Positions 32,505 through 41,328 of a DNA stretch of 64,000 nucleotides are shown here, piece by piece. Source of the stretch: Cellvibrionaceae bacterium (lineage in GTDB: Bacteria; Pseudomonadota; Gammaproteobacteria; Pseudomonadales; Cellvibrionaceae); NCBI GenBank assembly GCA_021151695.1, contig JAGKWU010000010.1, positions 186,001-250,000 on the forward strand, read 5' to 3'. The notes beneath the pieces are model-generated. The model ran no database searches and was not told the origin of the DNA. It saw only the letters and a list, made by a program, of their open reading frames with translations. Position 1 is the stretch's first letter. Each line of letters begins with the position of its first letter. Both the position numbers and the translations under genes were made by a program.

Positions 32505-35162
32505 ATGCGTATAGATCGTTTAACCAATCAGCTGCAACTGGTGCTCTCCGATGCCCAATCCCTCGCACTCGGACGCGACCACAGCCAGCTGGAGCCAGTG
32601 CATATGTTTTGGGCGATGCTCGAACAAAAGGGCGCGGGCAGTGTGCGTTTATTGCTGAGCCAGGCAGGCTTTGATGTGGCCGGCCTGCGCGATGCCCTGG
32701 GTAAAAAGCTGGAGGATTTGCCCAGCATTAAAAATCCTACGGGCGACGTTGCCATGTCACCCGAGATGGGCCGCCTGCTCAATCTTGCTGATCGTTACGC
32801 GCAAAAAATTGGCGATAAATTTGTATCCAGCGACACAGTGTTGGTGGTCGCGTTTAAAGATCCGCAAAGCAGTATGGGTGAGTTGCTGAAAAAATTTGGC
32901 AACGAGCAACGCTTGCAACAGGCAATTGAAAAAGTTCGCGGCGGTTCTTCTGTTGAGGATGCTGACTCAGAGGGAAATCGTCAGGCGCTGGAAAAATACA
33001 CGGTGGATTTAACCGCGCGCGCCGAGTCAGGCAAGCTTGATCCTGTGATTGGCCGCGACGACGAAATTCGCCGGACTATTCAGGTGTTGCAGCGCCGCAC
33101 TAAAAATAATCCGGTATTAATTGGTGAGCCAGGTGTGGGTAAAACCGCCATTGTCGAAGGTCTCGCACAACGTATCGTCAATGGCGAAGTCCCCGAAGGT
33201 TTGAAAGATAAACGCCTGCTCGCACTCGATCTGGGTGCGCTGCTCGCCGGTGCAAAATTTCGCGGTGATTTCGAAGAGCGTTTGAAATCCGTAATCAACG
33301 AGTTGAGTAAGCAGGAAGGCAAAATCATTCTGTTTATCGACGAAATTCACACCATGGTGGGCGCCGGCAAAGCCGAAGGCGCCATGGACGCGGGCAATAT
33401 GCTCAAGCCCGCCCTGGCGCGCGGTGAATTACATTGCGTGGGGGCTACAACGCTCGACGAATATCGCAAATATATCGAGAAGGATGCGGCCCTTGAGCGC
33501 CGCTTCCAAAAGGTACAAGTCGATGAGCCTAACGAATCCGACACTATTGCCATTTTGCGCGGCTTGAAAGAGCGCTACGAAGTTCACCACGGCGTAGACA
33601 TTACTGACTCGGCCATTATCGCCGCCGCGAAATTATCACAGCGCTACATCACTGATCGTCAATTGCCAGATAAAGCGATTGATTTGATTGACGAAGCTGC
33701 CAGCCGCATCCGTATGGAAATTGATTCCAAACCGGAGGAAATGGATCGTCTTGAACGTCGCCTGATCCAATTGAAAATTGAACGCGAAGCGGTCAAAAAA
33801 GATGAGGATGAAGCGAGCAAAAAACGCCTTGCCAAAATCAATCAGGACATAGACAAGTTCGAGCGCGAATATCGCGATCTGGAAGAAATCTGGCGCGCGG
33901 AAAAGGCCGCGCTGCAAGGTTCGCAAGAAATCAAAAGCCAGCTCGAGCAAGCGCGTCTGGAGTTGGAAGAGAAACGCCGCAAAGGTGATCTTGCGCGTAT
34001 GAGTGAATTGCAATACGGCATCATTCCCCAGCTTGAGAAGCAGCTCGATATGGCCAGCCAGGCCGAAATGATGGAAATGAAATTGCTGCGCAATAAAGTC
34101 AGCGATGAAGAAATTGCCGAAGTGGTTTCCAAATGGACCGGTATTCCCGTATCCAAAATGCTGGAGGGTGAACGCGAAAAGCTTTTACGAATGGAAGACG
34201 CATTGCACAAACGCGTTATCGGCCAGCACGAGGCGGTAGTCGCGGTAGCCAATGCGGTGCGCCGTTCACGCGCTGGTTTGAGCGATGCCAATCGTCCCAA
34301 TGGTTCGTTTTTATTTTTAGGCCCGACCGGCGTTGGCAAAACTGAATTGTGCAAATCACTGGCGGAATTTTTGTTTGATTCCAGCGATGCCATGGTGCGC
34401 ATTGATATGTCGGAATTTATGGAGAAGCATTCGGTCGCGCGTTTGATCGGTGCTCCACCAGGTTATGTAGGCTATGAAGAGGGCGGCTATTTAACGGAGG
34501 CTGTACGCCGTAAACCTTACTCTGTGCTGCTGCTGGATGAAGTCGAAAAGGCACATCCGGATGTATTCAATATTCTGCTGCAGGTATTGGAGGATGGGCG
34601 CTTGACCGATGGTCAGGGCCGCACAGTGGATTTCCGCAACACGGTGATTGTGATGACCTCTAACCTGGGCTCTGATCGGATTCAGGAACTGGCGGAAGAC
34701 AAATCTTTTGACACCGTAAGCTTCGACAGTTTTGTTACCGGCGACATGAATAACTCGCTCAATAACGAGAACCGCTACAACGCCATGAAAGATGCGGTGA
34801 TGGAAGTTGTGGGAGGGCATTTCCGCCCCGAGTTTATCAACCGCATCGACGAGGTTGTTGTGTTCCATCCGCTGGGGCGCGAGCAAATCCGTGGTATTGC
34901 CGACATCCAGCTCGATCTGCTGCGCAAACGCCTGGCCGAGCGGGATCTCTCACTGGAACTGGACGATGCGGTGATGAACAAGCTGGCATCTGTGGGCTTT
35001 GATCCTGTGTACGGTGCCCGCCCATTAAAACGTGCTATCCAGCAATTGGTGGAAAACACTCTGGCGCAGGATATTTTGGCGGGCAAGTTTGCACCAGGTT
35101 CTATCATCCATGGCTCGCTCAAGGGCGATAAATTGGTGTTTGAGCCCAAGCGCTTGCAGTAG
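32505..35162 (+). CDS. clpB: ClpB protein disaggregase
   Basis: This 885-residue hexameric AAA+ chaperone works with DnaK to dissolve protein aggregates. It has an N-terminal domain (residues ~1-145), NBD1 with Walker A GEPGVGKT (~207-214) and Walker B ILFIDEIH, the coiled-coil middle domain (~410-530), NBD2 with Walker A GPTGVGKTE (~606-614) and Walker B VLLLDEVEKAHP, and a C-terminal domain ending near FEPKRLQ. An acidic/Asn-rich insertion of about 25 residues (~733-757) sits in NBD2, where E. coli and Pseudomonas ClpB as I recall them have none. A sigma32-type promoter precedes the gene and a strong bidirectional terminator follows. Confidence 0.97.
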   Translation: MRIDRLTNQLQLVLSDAQSLALGRDHSQLEPVHMFWAMLEQKGAGSVRLLLSQAGFDVAGLRDALGKKLEDLPSIKNPTGDVAMSPEMGRLLNLADRYAQKIGDKFVSSDTVLVVAFKDPQSSMGELLKKFGNEQRLQQAIEKVRGGSSVEDADSEGNRQALEKYTVDLTARAESGKLDPVIGRDDEIRRTIQVLQRRTKNNPVLIGEPGVGKTAIVEGLAQRIVNGEVPEGLKDKRLLALDLGALLAGAKFRGDFEERLKSVINELSKQEGKIILFIDEIHTMVGAGKAEGAMDAGNMLKPALARGELHCVGATTLDEYRKYIEKDAALERRFQKVQVDEPNESDTIAILRGLKERYEVHHGVDITDSAIIAAAKLSQRYITDRQLPDKAIDLIDEAASRIRMEIDSKPEEMDRLERRLIQLKIEREAVKKDEDEASKKRLAKINQDIDKFEREYRDLEEIWRAEKAALQGSQEIKSQLEQARLELEEKRRKGDLARMSELQYGIIPQLEKQLDMASQAEMMEMKLLRNKVSDEEIAEVVSKWTGIPVSKMLEGEREKLLRMEDALHKRVIGQHEAVVAVANAVRRSRAGLSDANRPNGSFLFLGPTGVGKTELCKSLAEFLFDSSDAMVRIDMSEFMEKHSVARLIGAPPGYVGYEEGGYLTEAVRRKPYSVLLLDEVEKAHPDVFNILLQVLEDGRLTDGQGRTVDFRNTVIVMTSNLGSDRIQELAEDKSFDTVSFDSFVTGDMNNSLNNENRYNAMKDAVMEVVGGHFRPEFINRIDEVVVFHPLGREQIRGIADIQLDLLRKRLAERDLSLELDDAVMNKLASVGFDPVYGARPLKRAIQQLVENTLAQDILAGKFAPGSIIHGSLKGDKLVFEPKRLQ

Positions 35163-35178
35163 TTGTTTTAGCTCTCCC

Positions 35179-35220
35179 AAAAACGAAAAAGGCCATCTGT
35201 TGATGGCCTTTTTCGTTTTT
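35179..35220. terminator. Bidirectional rho-independent terminator between clpB and the DUF4124 gene
   Basis: A perfect 19-bp inverted repeat (AAAAACGAAAAAGGCCATC and its complement) with a TGTT loop. The T-rich outer arms serve both strands. Confidence 0.95.
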
Positions 35221-35237
35221 ATCTCATCTCTGCGACA

Positions 35238-35660
35238 TCAGGGGCAGCTTTCCTCTGCCGCCTTGGTTGCTTCCGTCAACCGTTGGGCTTGTTCATCCGG
35301 CGTCAAATAGCGGTACTCCCCATTTTCCTCTTTTACTTTTATGTGGCTGTAGGTTTTCAGCGTTTCCGCATTTTGCTTGGCGCTTGCACAGCGCGCCGGG
35401 TCTTTAAGGGCGGCGCGAACATCCAGTGACGATGAGGATTTGCTGGAGGCCGTGGAGGAGGCTGTACCAGCACTGGATTCGGAGGATTCGCCCATGGCTA
35501 TTTGAGGCTTAATCAAGGTGGTCTTGGTATTCAGGGGAGGATGCTCACTGAAATGGGTAATGCCTTTTTCATCAGTCCACTTATACACCTTGGCTGCCAG
35601 GGCGCCAGTGCAGCTGAATAGGGCGAATAAACCGCAGAGAACCGGGATGCTTACTCTCAT
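35238..35660 (-). CDS. DUF4124-domain secreted protein
   Basis: This 140-residue protein has a signal peptide (MRVSIPVLCGLFALFSCTGALA) followed directly by a DUF4124 motif (AKVYKWTDEKGITHFSEHPP). A Ser-rich linker (SESSAGTASSTASSKSSSS) comes next, then a helical C-terminal part with two Cys (ARCASAKQN and the penultimate ESCP), probably disulfide-linked. DUF4124 is a small periplasmic domain of unknown function found in many proteobacterial envelope proteins. I chose the internal ATG at 35660 because the signal peptide begins there; the 21 codons upstream are not signal-like. Confidence 0.85.
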   Translation of the reverse strand: MRVSIPVLCGLFALFSCTGALAAKVYKWTDEKGITHFSEHPPLNTKTTLIKPQIAMGESSESSAGTASSTASSKSSSSLDVRAALKDPARCASAKQNAETLKTYSHIKVKEENGEYRYLTPDEQAQRLTEATKAAEESCP

Positions 35661-35871
35661 AACAATAACTCGGATGGGATAGATGCCATCAACTATAGCG
35701 CTATTAGCCGGCTTGCGGAACATCAGTAACAGGAGCTGTAGCGAAATTGAGAGTTAGTCAGATAAATCGGTAGTTATTATGATGAATTGTTTGATAGTAA
35801 AAAGTTTTTCATTCATGAAGCTGTTTTACAAACCTTTGCAAATGGCGCGCTTTTTAACCTAATAGTCACAT

Positions 35872-35883
35872 TGACAATTGTCA
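35872..35883. promoter_or_regulatory. TGACAATTGTCA palindrome upstream of the TonB receptor
   Basis: A perfect 12-bp palindrome 142 bases before the receptor ATG. A close match, TGACAAATGTCA, lies upstream of the gene at 47374-48006 on the far side of the halogenase array (48071). Confidence 0.5.
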
Positions 35884-35921
35884 TCCTCACTGGCTAGCAT
35901 GGAAAGGCCCACTATACTGAA

Positions 35922-35935
35922 CACTTGTATACGTG
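35922..35935. promoter_or_regulatory. GntR-type GTATAC-centred site upstream of the TonB receptor
   Basis: CACTTGTATACGTG: the left half matches the palindrome CACTTGTATACAAGTG deduced from the xylanase and SASA esterase sites and the right half is partly degenerate. It is 90 bases before the receptor ATG. Confidence 0.45.
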
Positions 35936-36025
35936 GCGGTCAAAACTGCACCGATATAACAAAGGTTTTGACCCCAGTGCGACACACAAAATCACCTAAT
36001 ATAATCTTAAGAAAGGGGTTGGCTT

Positions 36026-39000
36026 ATGGGGATCCATAAAGATCATCAACACACATCACCGATAACTTTTAGAAAGTCTTTATTGGCTATGTGCATAATG
36101 GCGCTTAGTGCACCTTCATTTGCGCAAGACGAAGCCAAAAAGGAAACCGCTTCTGATGTAGAAGAGGTATTAATTACGGGACAACGTGCAAACCTCCAAA
36201 ACGCCCAGGAAATTAAACGTAACGCTTCGACAGTGGTGGATTCCATTTCCTCTGAAGATATAGGCTCGCTACCTGACCGCAGTGTGTTGGAAGCGATGCA
36301 GCGCATCCCTGGTGTATCTATTGAGCGTTTTGCTGCGGCAAACGATCCAGATCACATTGGTGTGGAAGGTTCAGGCGCGGTCATCCGCGGTATGAGCCAA
36401 ACCCGCTCAGAGTTTAATGGTCGCGACTCATTTACCGCAAACTCTGGTCGTGGATTGAGTTTCCAGGACGTTCCTCCAGAACTTATGGCGGGCGTTGATA
36501 TTTATAAAAACCAAACCGCCGATATGATCGAAGGCGGTATTGGTGGTACTGTAAGTTTGCGTACTCGTAAGCCGTTTGATCAGCCTGGTCGCGTCATGGC
36601 GTTTACGGCGGACGTCTCTTATGGCGATATGGCTAAAGAGGCCTCGCCCACGGGCTCTGCCCTGTACAGCGATCGCTGGGAAACTGATGCTGGCGAATTT
36701 GGAGTATTGGTAAACCTTACTAACTCGAAGTTGAAGGGCCAATCCAACGGTATTCAATCTGATGCCTATGTCCAATATATGGATGATTACACCAAGGCAC
36801 CTTTCACACTGGGCACAGATGGCATGATAAATCCTGCTGGCCCAAATGATATTCCCGGTGCTGAAAAATTTGTAGGTAAGACCGTTTGGATGCCGATGGG
36901 CTCTAACTTGACCATGAAGAATGATGATCGTACCCGTAAGGGTTACTACACGGATATTCAATGGGAAAGCACAGATCAAACACTGAGTAACAATTTCCAA
37001 TTCCTGCGCTCCGATGCATTGTTGTCCTGGAAAGAGAATGCACTCAAATATCAAACCGGTTACGACAAAAGACAGTCTGTACCGCTTACCGGCACTCAAT
37101 TTAGCTTTAATGATGACGGCTTGTTCCAAAGTGGTGTGATTACTCAGGATGGTAGCTTCAGTAACGGTGGCTGGCGCTCTGCTGACCCTGATAATCCAAA
37201 CTTCTTGCGCATGCCTCATGCTGCCAGTTGGGCAAATCCTGCCGTCCAGCAATTTGGTAACCGCTTCCAAGCGGATACTCGTATTAAAGAAACGCGTACG
37301 GTTATTGATGATTACAGCAACACCTTCAAGTGGGCTCCCAATGAGAAGTGGGAATTTAGTCTTGATTTGCAATACATCAAAGCTCACACCGAAGATGATG
37401 ACGTAACGGTCATGATGGCTACCCATGCCATTCAGGATTACAGCATTGCAGGTAGTTCACCCAAGTTAACCCTGATTGAACCCTGGCATGGCTTGCGTGA
37501 TAACAACGTTGGGGGCATCTACGGCGCAGCAGGTTCGGGCACCAAAGTTGCCGGTAAATTGTTGCCTGGCTTCTCTGATGATCCAGCTGGTGACACAAAT
37601 TGGTTCCAGGATCCAACGTCTTATTACTGGCAATCGGCAATGGATCACTACGAGCGCTCTGAAGGTACTTCCAAGGCGATTCGTTTTGATACCGAATACC
37701 ATTTTGATGGTGATGCGGGCATGCTGAAATCTATCAAAGCTGGTGTGCGTTACGCTGATCGTGAGCAAACTGTTAGAAGCACAAGTTACAACGATGCATG
37801 GGGTCAGCTCGCACCTATTTGGGCTCAACCCTATGATCAAATCGGTTGGCTGGATGCTCCAGTTGTCAAAGACTTGTCTGGTCAGTGGGAAGCTGTGGAT
37901 TGGAGTAAATTCTATCGCGGCGATGGCACTGTCACGATTCCAGGCGATAAATTACTTCACCCATCCACTGAGCTTGTGCGTTCCATTATTGAAACGCATC
38001 GCAAATTGCCAACAGGTGGTAGCGGTAACCTCTGGAAAAACCGACAGGATCGTGATGGCGTAATTCCAGGCACGCCGTTTCTGCCGTCAGAAGTATTTAT
38101 AACTGAAGAGAAAAATGATGCGGCATATATTCGCTTCAATTTTGAATCGGAAGTAGGTGAAGGTACGCTTAAAGGTAATGTTGGCTTGCGCGCTGTGAAA
38201 TTGGAGCGTATTGCAACAGGTTCCGTCCAATACCCTGATGTATTGCCTCACACGCCTGTGCCAGATGGCGCACCAGATCCAAGAAATACCACCGCGCATT
38301 TGGCTTATCTGCAGGCTAAACGTGATTCCTTATTGTCTGCAGCCAAATTACAGCCCAGCTATCAACAGGGGCTGGATGTGGCTTTGGCCGCATTGCCTTC
38401 TAACGCTACGCCGGAAGACATTGCTACAGCAACTCGAAATTACGATGATTTTGTTATCAAGACAGATTATGACGCGTTTGCGAAGTATGCTGGTGATGTT
38501 GGTAACTTCCTGTCAGAGGATGAGTTAGGTTTTGGCAACAAAGCTGCCACAGAAGAAAGTGCGGAAAGTAGTTATACCAAAGTGCTGCCTAGCCTGAACC
38601 TGGCCTACAACTTTACTGATGATTTGATCGGGCGTTTAGCAATATCCAAGGCATTGGCAAACCCGGATATGGAAAGTGTGAAAAACACAACCAGTTTAAG
38701 TGCGTTTCAAACAATCCGTAATGTATTAACAGACACCAGTGTTACCCCTCCAAGAACAACCTTGGTAGGGAGTAGTATCAATGGTTGGGTCGGCACTGCA
38801 GGTAACCCTTACCTGAAGCCTATGGAGTCCAAACAAATCGACGTGGCGCTGGAGTGGTATTTTGCAAAAAGTAGTTCCATGACATTCACGTTGTTTAGAA
38901 AAGATTTGAATGATTTCTGGATCCAGGGAGCATTTGATCGAACTTACACCAACCCGATTTCGGGGGTTACTGAGACAGCAGCAGTAAACGGCACGATTAA

Positions 39001-39532
39001 TAATGGTAAAGGTAAGCTTCAAGGTTTCGAATTCGCTTACCAGCAATTCTACGATATGCTCCCGGCACCGTTTGATGGTTTGGGTACGCAATTTAACTAC
39101 AGTTATATTGATTCCGAATCTATTCCAAATGCTGGCGTAACTGCTGGAACCACGAATGATACTGGCGCGTCTCTGGATCTTCTTAAGGGCTTGCCTTTGC
39201 AAGGGCAGTCCAAGCGAACCTTTAATATCGCTGCTATGTACGAAAAGGATGCCTGGTCTGCGCGTTTGGCGTACAACTGGCGCTCTCGTTATCTGCTGAC
39301 CACGCGCGATGTAATCAGTAAGTATCCATTGTGGAATGACGATAACGGCTTCCTGGATGGTAGTGTTAACTACAAAATCAATGATAACTTTACCGTTGGT
39401 TTGCAGTTTACAAATATCCTGAATAGCCAGACGAAAACTATCATGATTCTCGATGGTAAGGGGTTGGAAGCCGGTCGCTCGTGGTTTGAGAATGACCGTC
39501 GTGCGGCGTTGACGTTGAAAGGCAGTTTCTAA
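36026..39532 (+). CDS. Large TonB-dependent outer-membrane receptor
   Basis: This 1168-residue receptor has a signal peptide (MGIHKDHQHTSPITFRKSLL, cleavage near residue 35), a plug domain (EEVLITGQRANLQNAQEIKR, VVDSISSEDIGSLPDRSVLEAMQ, RIPGVSIERF), and a C-terminal 22-strand barrel ending in Phe (RAALTLKGSF). The plug wording and size fit the TonB-Xanth-Caul group (TIGR01782), found in Caulobacter, Xanthomonas and Cellvibrio next to polysaccharide genes. The ligand is not deducible; a plant glycan or an aromatic-linked oligosaccharide are options. It is followed by a strong terminator, then the halogenase array, so they are neighbours but not one simple operon. Confidence 0.95.
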   Translation: MGIHKDHQHTSPITFRKSLLAMCIMALSAPSFAQDEAKKETASDVEEVLITGQRANLQNAQEIKRNASTVVDSISSEDIGSLPDRSVLEAMQRIPGVSIERFAAANDPDHIGVEGSGAVIRGMSQTRSEFNGRDSFTANSGRGLSFQDVPPELMAGVDIYKNQTADMIEGGIGGTVSLRTRKPFDQPGRVMAFTADVSYGDMAKEASPTGSALYSDRWETDAGEFGVLVNLTNSKLKGQSNGIQSDAYVQYMDDYTKAPFTLGTDGMINPAGPNDIPGAEKFVGKTVWMPMGSNLTMKNDDRTRKGYYTDIQWESTDQTLSNNFQFLRSDALLSWKENALKYQTGYDKRQSVPLTGTQFSFNDDGLFQSGVITQDGSFSNGGWRSADPDNPNFLRMPHAASWANPAVQQFGNRFQADTRIKETRTVIDDYSNTFKWAPNEKWEFSLDLQYIKAHTEDDDVTVMMATHAIQDYSIAGSSPKLTLIEPWHGLRDNNVGGIYGAAGSGTKVAGKLLPGFSDDPAGDTNWFQDPTSYYWQSAMDHYERSEGTSKAIRFDTEYHFDGDAGMLKSIKAGVRYADREQTVRSTSYNDAWGQLAPIWAQPYDQIGWLDAPVVKDLSGQWEAVDWSKFYRGDGTVTIPGDKLLHPSTELVRSIIETHRKLPTGGSGNLWKNRQDRDGVIPGTPFLPSEVFITEEKNDAAYIRFNFESEVGEGTLKGNVGLRAVKLERIATGSVQYPDVLPHTPVPDGAPDPRNTTAHLAYLQAKRDSLLSAAKLQPSYQQGLDVALAALPSNATPEDIATATRNYDDFVIKTDYDAFAKYAGDVGNFLSEDELGFGNKAATEESAESSYTKVLPSLNLAYNFTDDLIGRLAISKALANPDMESVKNTTSLSAFQTIRNVLTDTSVTPPRTTLVGSSINGWVGTAGNPYLKPMESKQIDVALEWYFAKSSSMTFTLFRKDLNDFWIQGAFDRTYTNPISGVTETAAVNGTINNGKGKLQGFEFAYQQFYDMLPAPFDGLGTQFNYSYIDSESIPNAGVTAGTTNDTGASLDLLKGLPLQGQSKRTFNIAAMYEKDAWSARLAYNWRSRYLLTTRDVISKYPLWNDDNGFLDGSVNYKINDNFTVGLQFTNILNSQTKTIMILDGKGLEAGRSWFENDRRAALTLKGSF

Positions 39533-39553
39533 CAGGAGCTGGTTGTTCATCTG

Positions 39554-39586
39554 AAATGCGCGCTACGTAAGTGGCGCGCATTTTTT
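39554..39586 (+). terminator. Rho-independent terminator after the TonB receptor
   Basis: AAATGCGCGC / GCGCGCATTT perfect 10-bp stem with a 10-base loop and a run of six T. It separates the receptor from the halogenase genes. Confidence 0.9.
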
Positions 39587-39589
39587 ATG

Positions 39590-39709
39590 GAAAGCGACTA
39601 TCTTTTAAAAGCAACTATCTTTTAAAAGCGCCTATCTTATAAAAACAGTTATCTCGTAAAGGCAGCCATCTTGTGAAAGCAAGCTATCCTATAAAGGCAG
39701 CTGTCCTTT
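39590..39709 (+). repeat. Degenerate 17-bp tandem repeat array (about seven copies)
   Basis: Seven units of 17-18 bp with a consensus near AAAAGCAGCTATCTTAT: 39590, 39607, 39624, 39641, 39658, 39675 and 39693. The first three are nearly identical and the later ones drift. A further weak copy may extend to ~39727. It lies between the receptor terminator and the first halogenase gene, in the likely promoter or leader region of the array. Confidence 0.85.
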
Positions 39710-39791
39710 GTGTTCAATATGTCCTATTGACCTCTACATCAGATAGCCCTGAAAACAATAATACCAATCTCCCTAAAGCTAGAAATCTCTG

Positions 39792-41327
39792 ATGGCAACC
39801 AAAACTATCACAATTGTAGGTGGTGGTACTGCCGGCTGGATGACAGCCGCTGCTTTGTCCCGCTTTTTTCGCGCACCCGAGTACACCATTTCATTAATCG
39901 AGTCTGATGAAATTGGTACCGTGGGGGTTGGGGAAGCGACAGTTCCCCATATACGCTATTTCAACAATATGCTCGGTATTGATGAATATGATTTTATGCG
40001 TGAAACCCAGGCAACTTACAAATTGGGTATTCAATTTGAAGACTGGGGCGCGTTGGGGGATTCTTATATTCACCCTTTTGGGAGTCATGGATACGACATC
40101 AACGGCATTGCTTTTCATCATTATTGGATAGAGCAGCGCCAACAACATCTTGTTCCAGCTTTTGATCAGTTTTCTATGGCTGTTGCAGCTGCCAGACGGC
40201 AGCGATTTGCCTATCCTTCATTGGAGAGTAGTTCTCCTTTATCTACGTATACCTACGCATTCCATATCAATGCCAGCACCTATGCCAGGTTTTTACGTCG
40301 CTACGCTGAAGATCGTGGCGTCATCAGGATAGAAGGAAAAATTCAGCAGGGAAAACTTTGTCAGGATGGAAACGTTGAATCTGTTTTGTTGGACGATGGT
40401 CAGGTTATTGGTGGCGATCTATTTATTGATTGTTCCGGATTTCGCGGATTACTTATCTCTGAAACATTAAAAACGGCATATGAGCATTGGCAGCAGTGGC
40501 TGCTCTGCGACAGGGCCGTTGCGATTCCATCTGAACCAGAAGATGAAGTCAAATTATACACCCGTGCCATTGCAAGGCAGTTCGGGTGGCAGTGGCAAAT
40601 CCCTCTACAACATAGAACTGGTAATGGATACGTTTATTCCAGTCAATTTATCAGCGATGATCAGGCGTGTGATTATCTGGTGTCTCAATTGAATAAACCG
40701 GTATTGGCACAGCCCAACTTTTTGCGCTTTACGCCAGGGCGACGCTCGCAAAGCTGGGTTAAAAACTGTGTGGCTATAGGGCTATCCAGTGGCTTTCTGG
40801 AACCTTTGGAGTCAACAAGTATTTATCTAATTCAAATCGCCATTATGAAATTGCTGGAGTTTTTTCCAACGAATAATAGTCAGGTGTTCAAGCGCGATGA
40901 GTTTAATCGCCAAATTAAGAACGAGTATGAAAAAGTTAGGGATTTTATTATTCTTCATTATCATCTTAATCGCCGCGACGATTCTGAATTTTGGAAGTAT
41001 TGTGCAAATATGTCACTTCCAAAAGACTTAAGTCGAAAAAAATCCCTATTTTATTCGTCGGGACATGTGGAGAAATATCAGCAGGGGTTATTTATGGAGC
41101 CAAGTTGGTTGGCTGTGTATCTCGGCCAGGCCTCACCTCCGCAACACTATGATCAGCGTGTTGAAAAATGGGGTTCCAGCGAGCTTGCCATACACTTATC
41201 GTCGATGGCGCAAACATTGGATCGTTATGCAGAGGCTATGCCCAAAATAGATCGCGCGTATTATCAGTCCGAACCAAGTGGCAATGCTTATCCCGCCGCC
41301 GCCCTGAGCCTTTACGGTAGCCGATGA
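39792..41327 (+). CDS. Flavin-dependent tryptophan halogenase family protein 1 (catalytic motifs intact)
   Basis: This 511-residue protein of the flavin-dependent tryptophan-halogenase family (PF04820) has the FAD-binding GGGTAGWMTAAAL near residues 10-22, GTVGVGEATVPHIR, the catalytic Lys77 (ATYKLGIQF), the WxWxIP halogenase motif in GWQWQIPLQHRTGNGYVYSS, and the conserved Glu340 in SGFLEPLESTSIYLIQ. These match the features needed for HOCl formation and halogenation of an indole or other aromatic. A flavin reductase partner is not encoded nearby. The gene has no obvious ribosome-binding site at ATG 39792. Next to a TonB receptor, the substrate is more likely an imported aromatic than free tryptophan for an antibiotic. 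Confidence 0.9.
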   Translation: MATKTITIVGGGTAGWMTAAALSRFFRAPEYTISLIESDEIGTVGVGEATVPHIRYFNNMLGIDEYDFMRETQATYKLGIQFEDWGALGDSYIHPFGSHGYDINGIAFHHYWIEQRQQHLVPAFDQFSMAVAAARRQRFAYPSLESSSPLSTYTYAFHINASTYARFLRRYAEDRGVIRIEGKIQQGKLCQDGNVESVLLDDGQVIGGDLFIDCSGFRGLLISETLKTAYEHWQQWLLCDRAVAIPSEPEDEVKLYTRAIARQFGWQWQIPLQHRTGNGYVYSSQFISDDQACDYLVSQLNKPVLAQPNFLRFTPGRRSQSWVKNCVAIGLSSGFLEPLESTSIYLIQIAIMKLLEFFPTNNSQVFKRDEFNRQIKNEYEKVRDFIILHYHLNRRDDSEFWKYCANMSLPKDLSRKKSLFYSSGHVEKYQQGLFMEPSWLAVYLGQASPPQHYDQRVEKWGSSELAIHLSSMAQTLDRYAEAMPKIDRAYYQSEPSGNAYPAAALSLYGSR

Positions 41328-41328
41328 C

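Larger units (their letters stand above)
35661..36025. other. Intergenic region with the TonB receptor promoter
   Basis: 365 bases without a gene. It holds two separate palindromic candidate operators (35872 and 35922, listed below) and the AAAGGGG ribosome-binding site at ~36012-36018. No clear -35/-10 pair stands out. The first ~150 bases show nothing notable. Confidence 0.6.

Noticed and set aside
36428..37426. Long minus-strand ORF (332 codons) inside the TonB receptor gene
   Set aside because: Antisense shadow of the receptor; no family resemblance and no ribosome-binding site.
39590..39709. CRISPR array before the halogenase genes
   Set aside because: Units are 17 bp, head to tail with no spacers, and drift in sequence; no cas genes are nearby.
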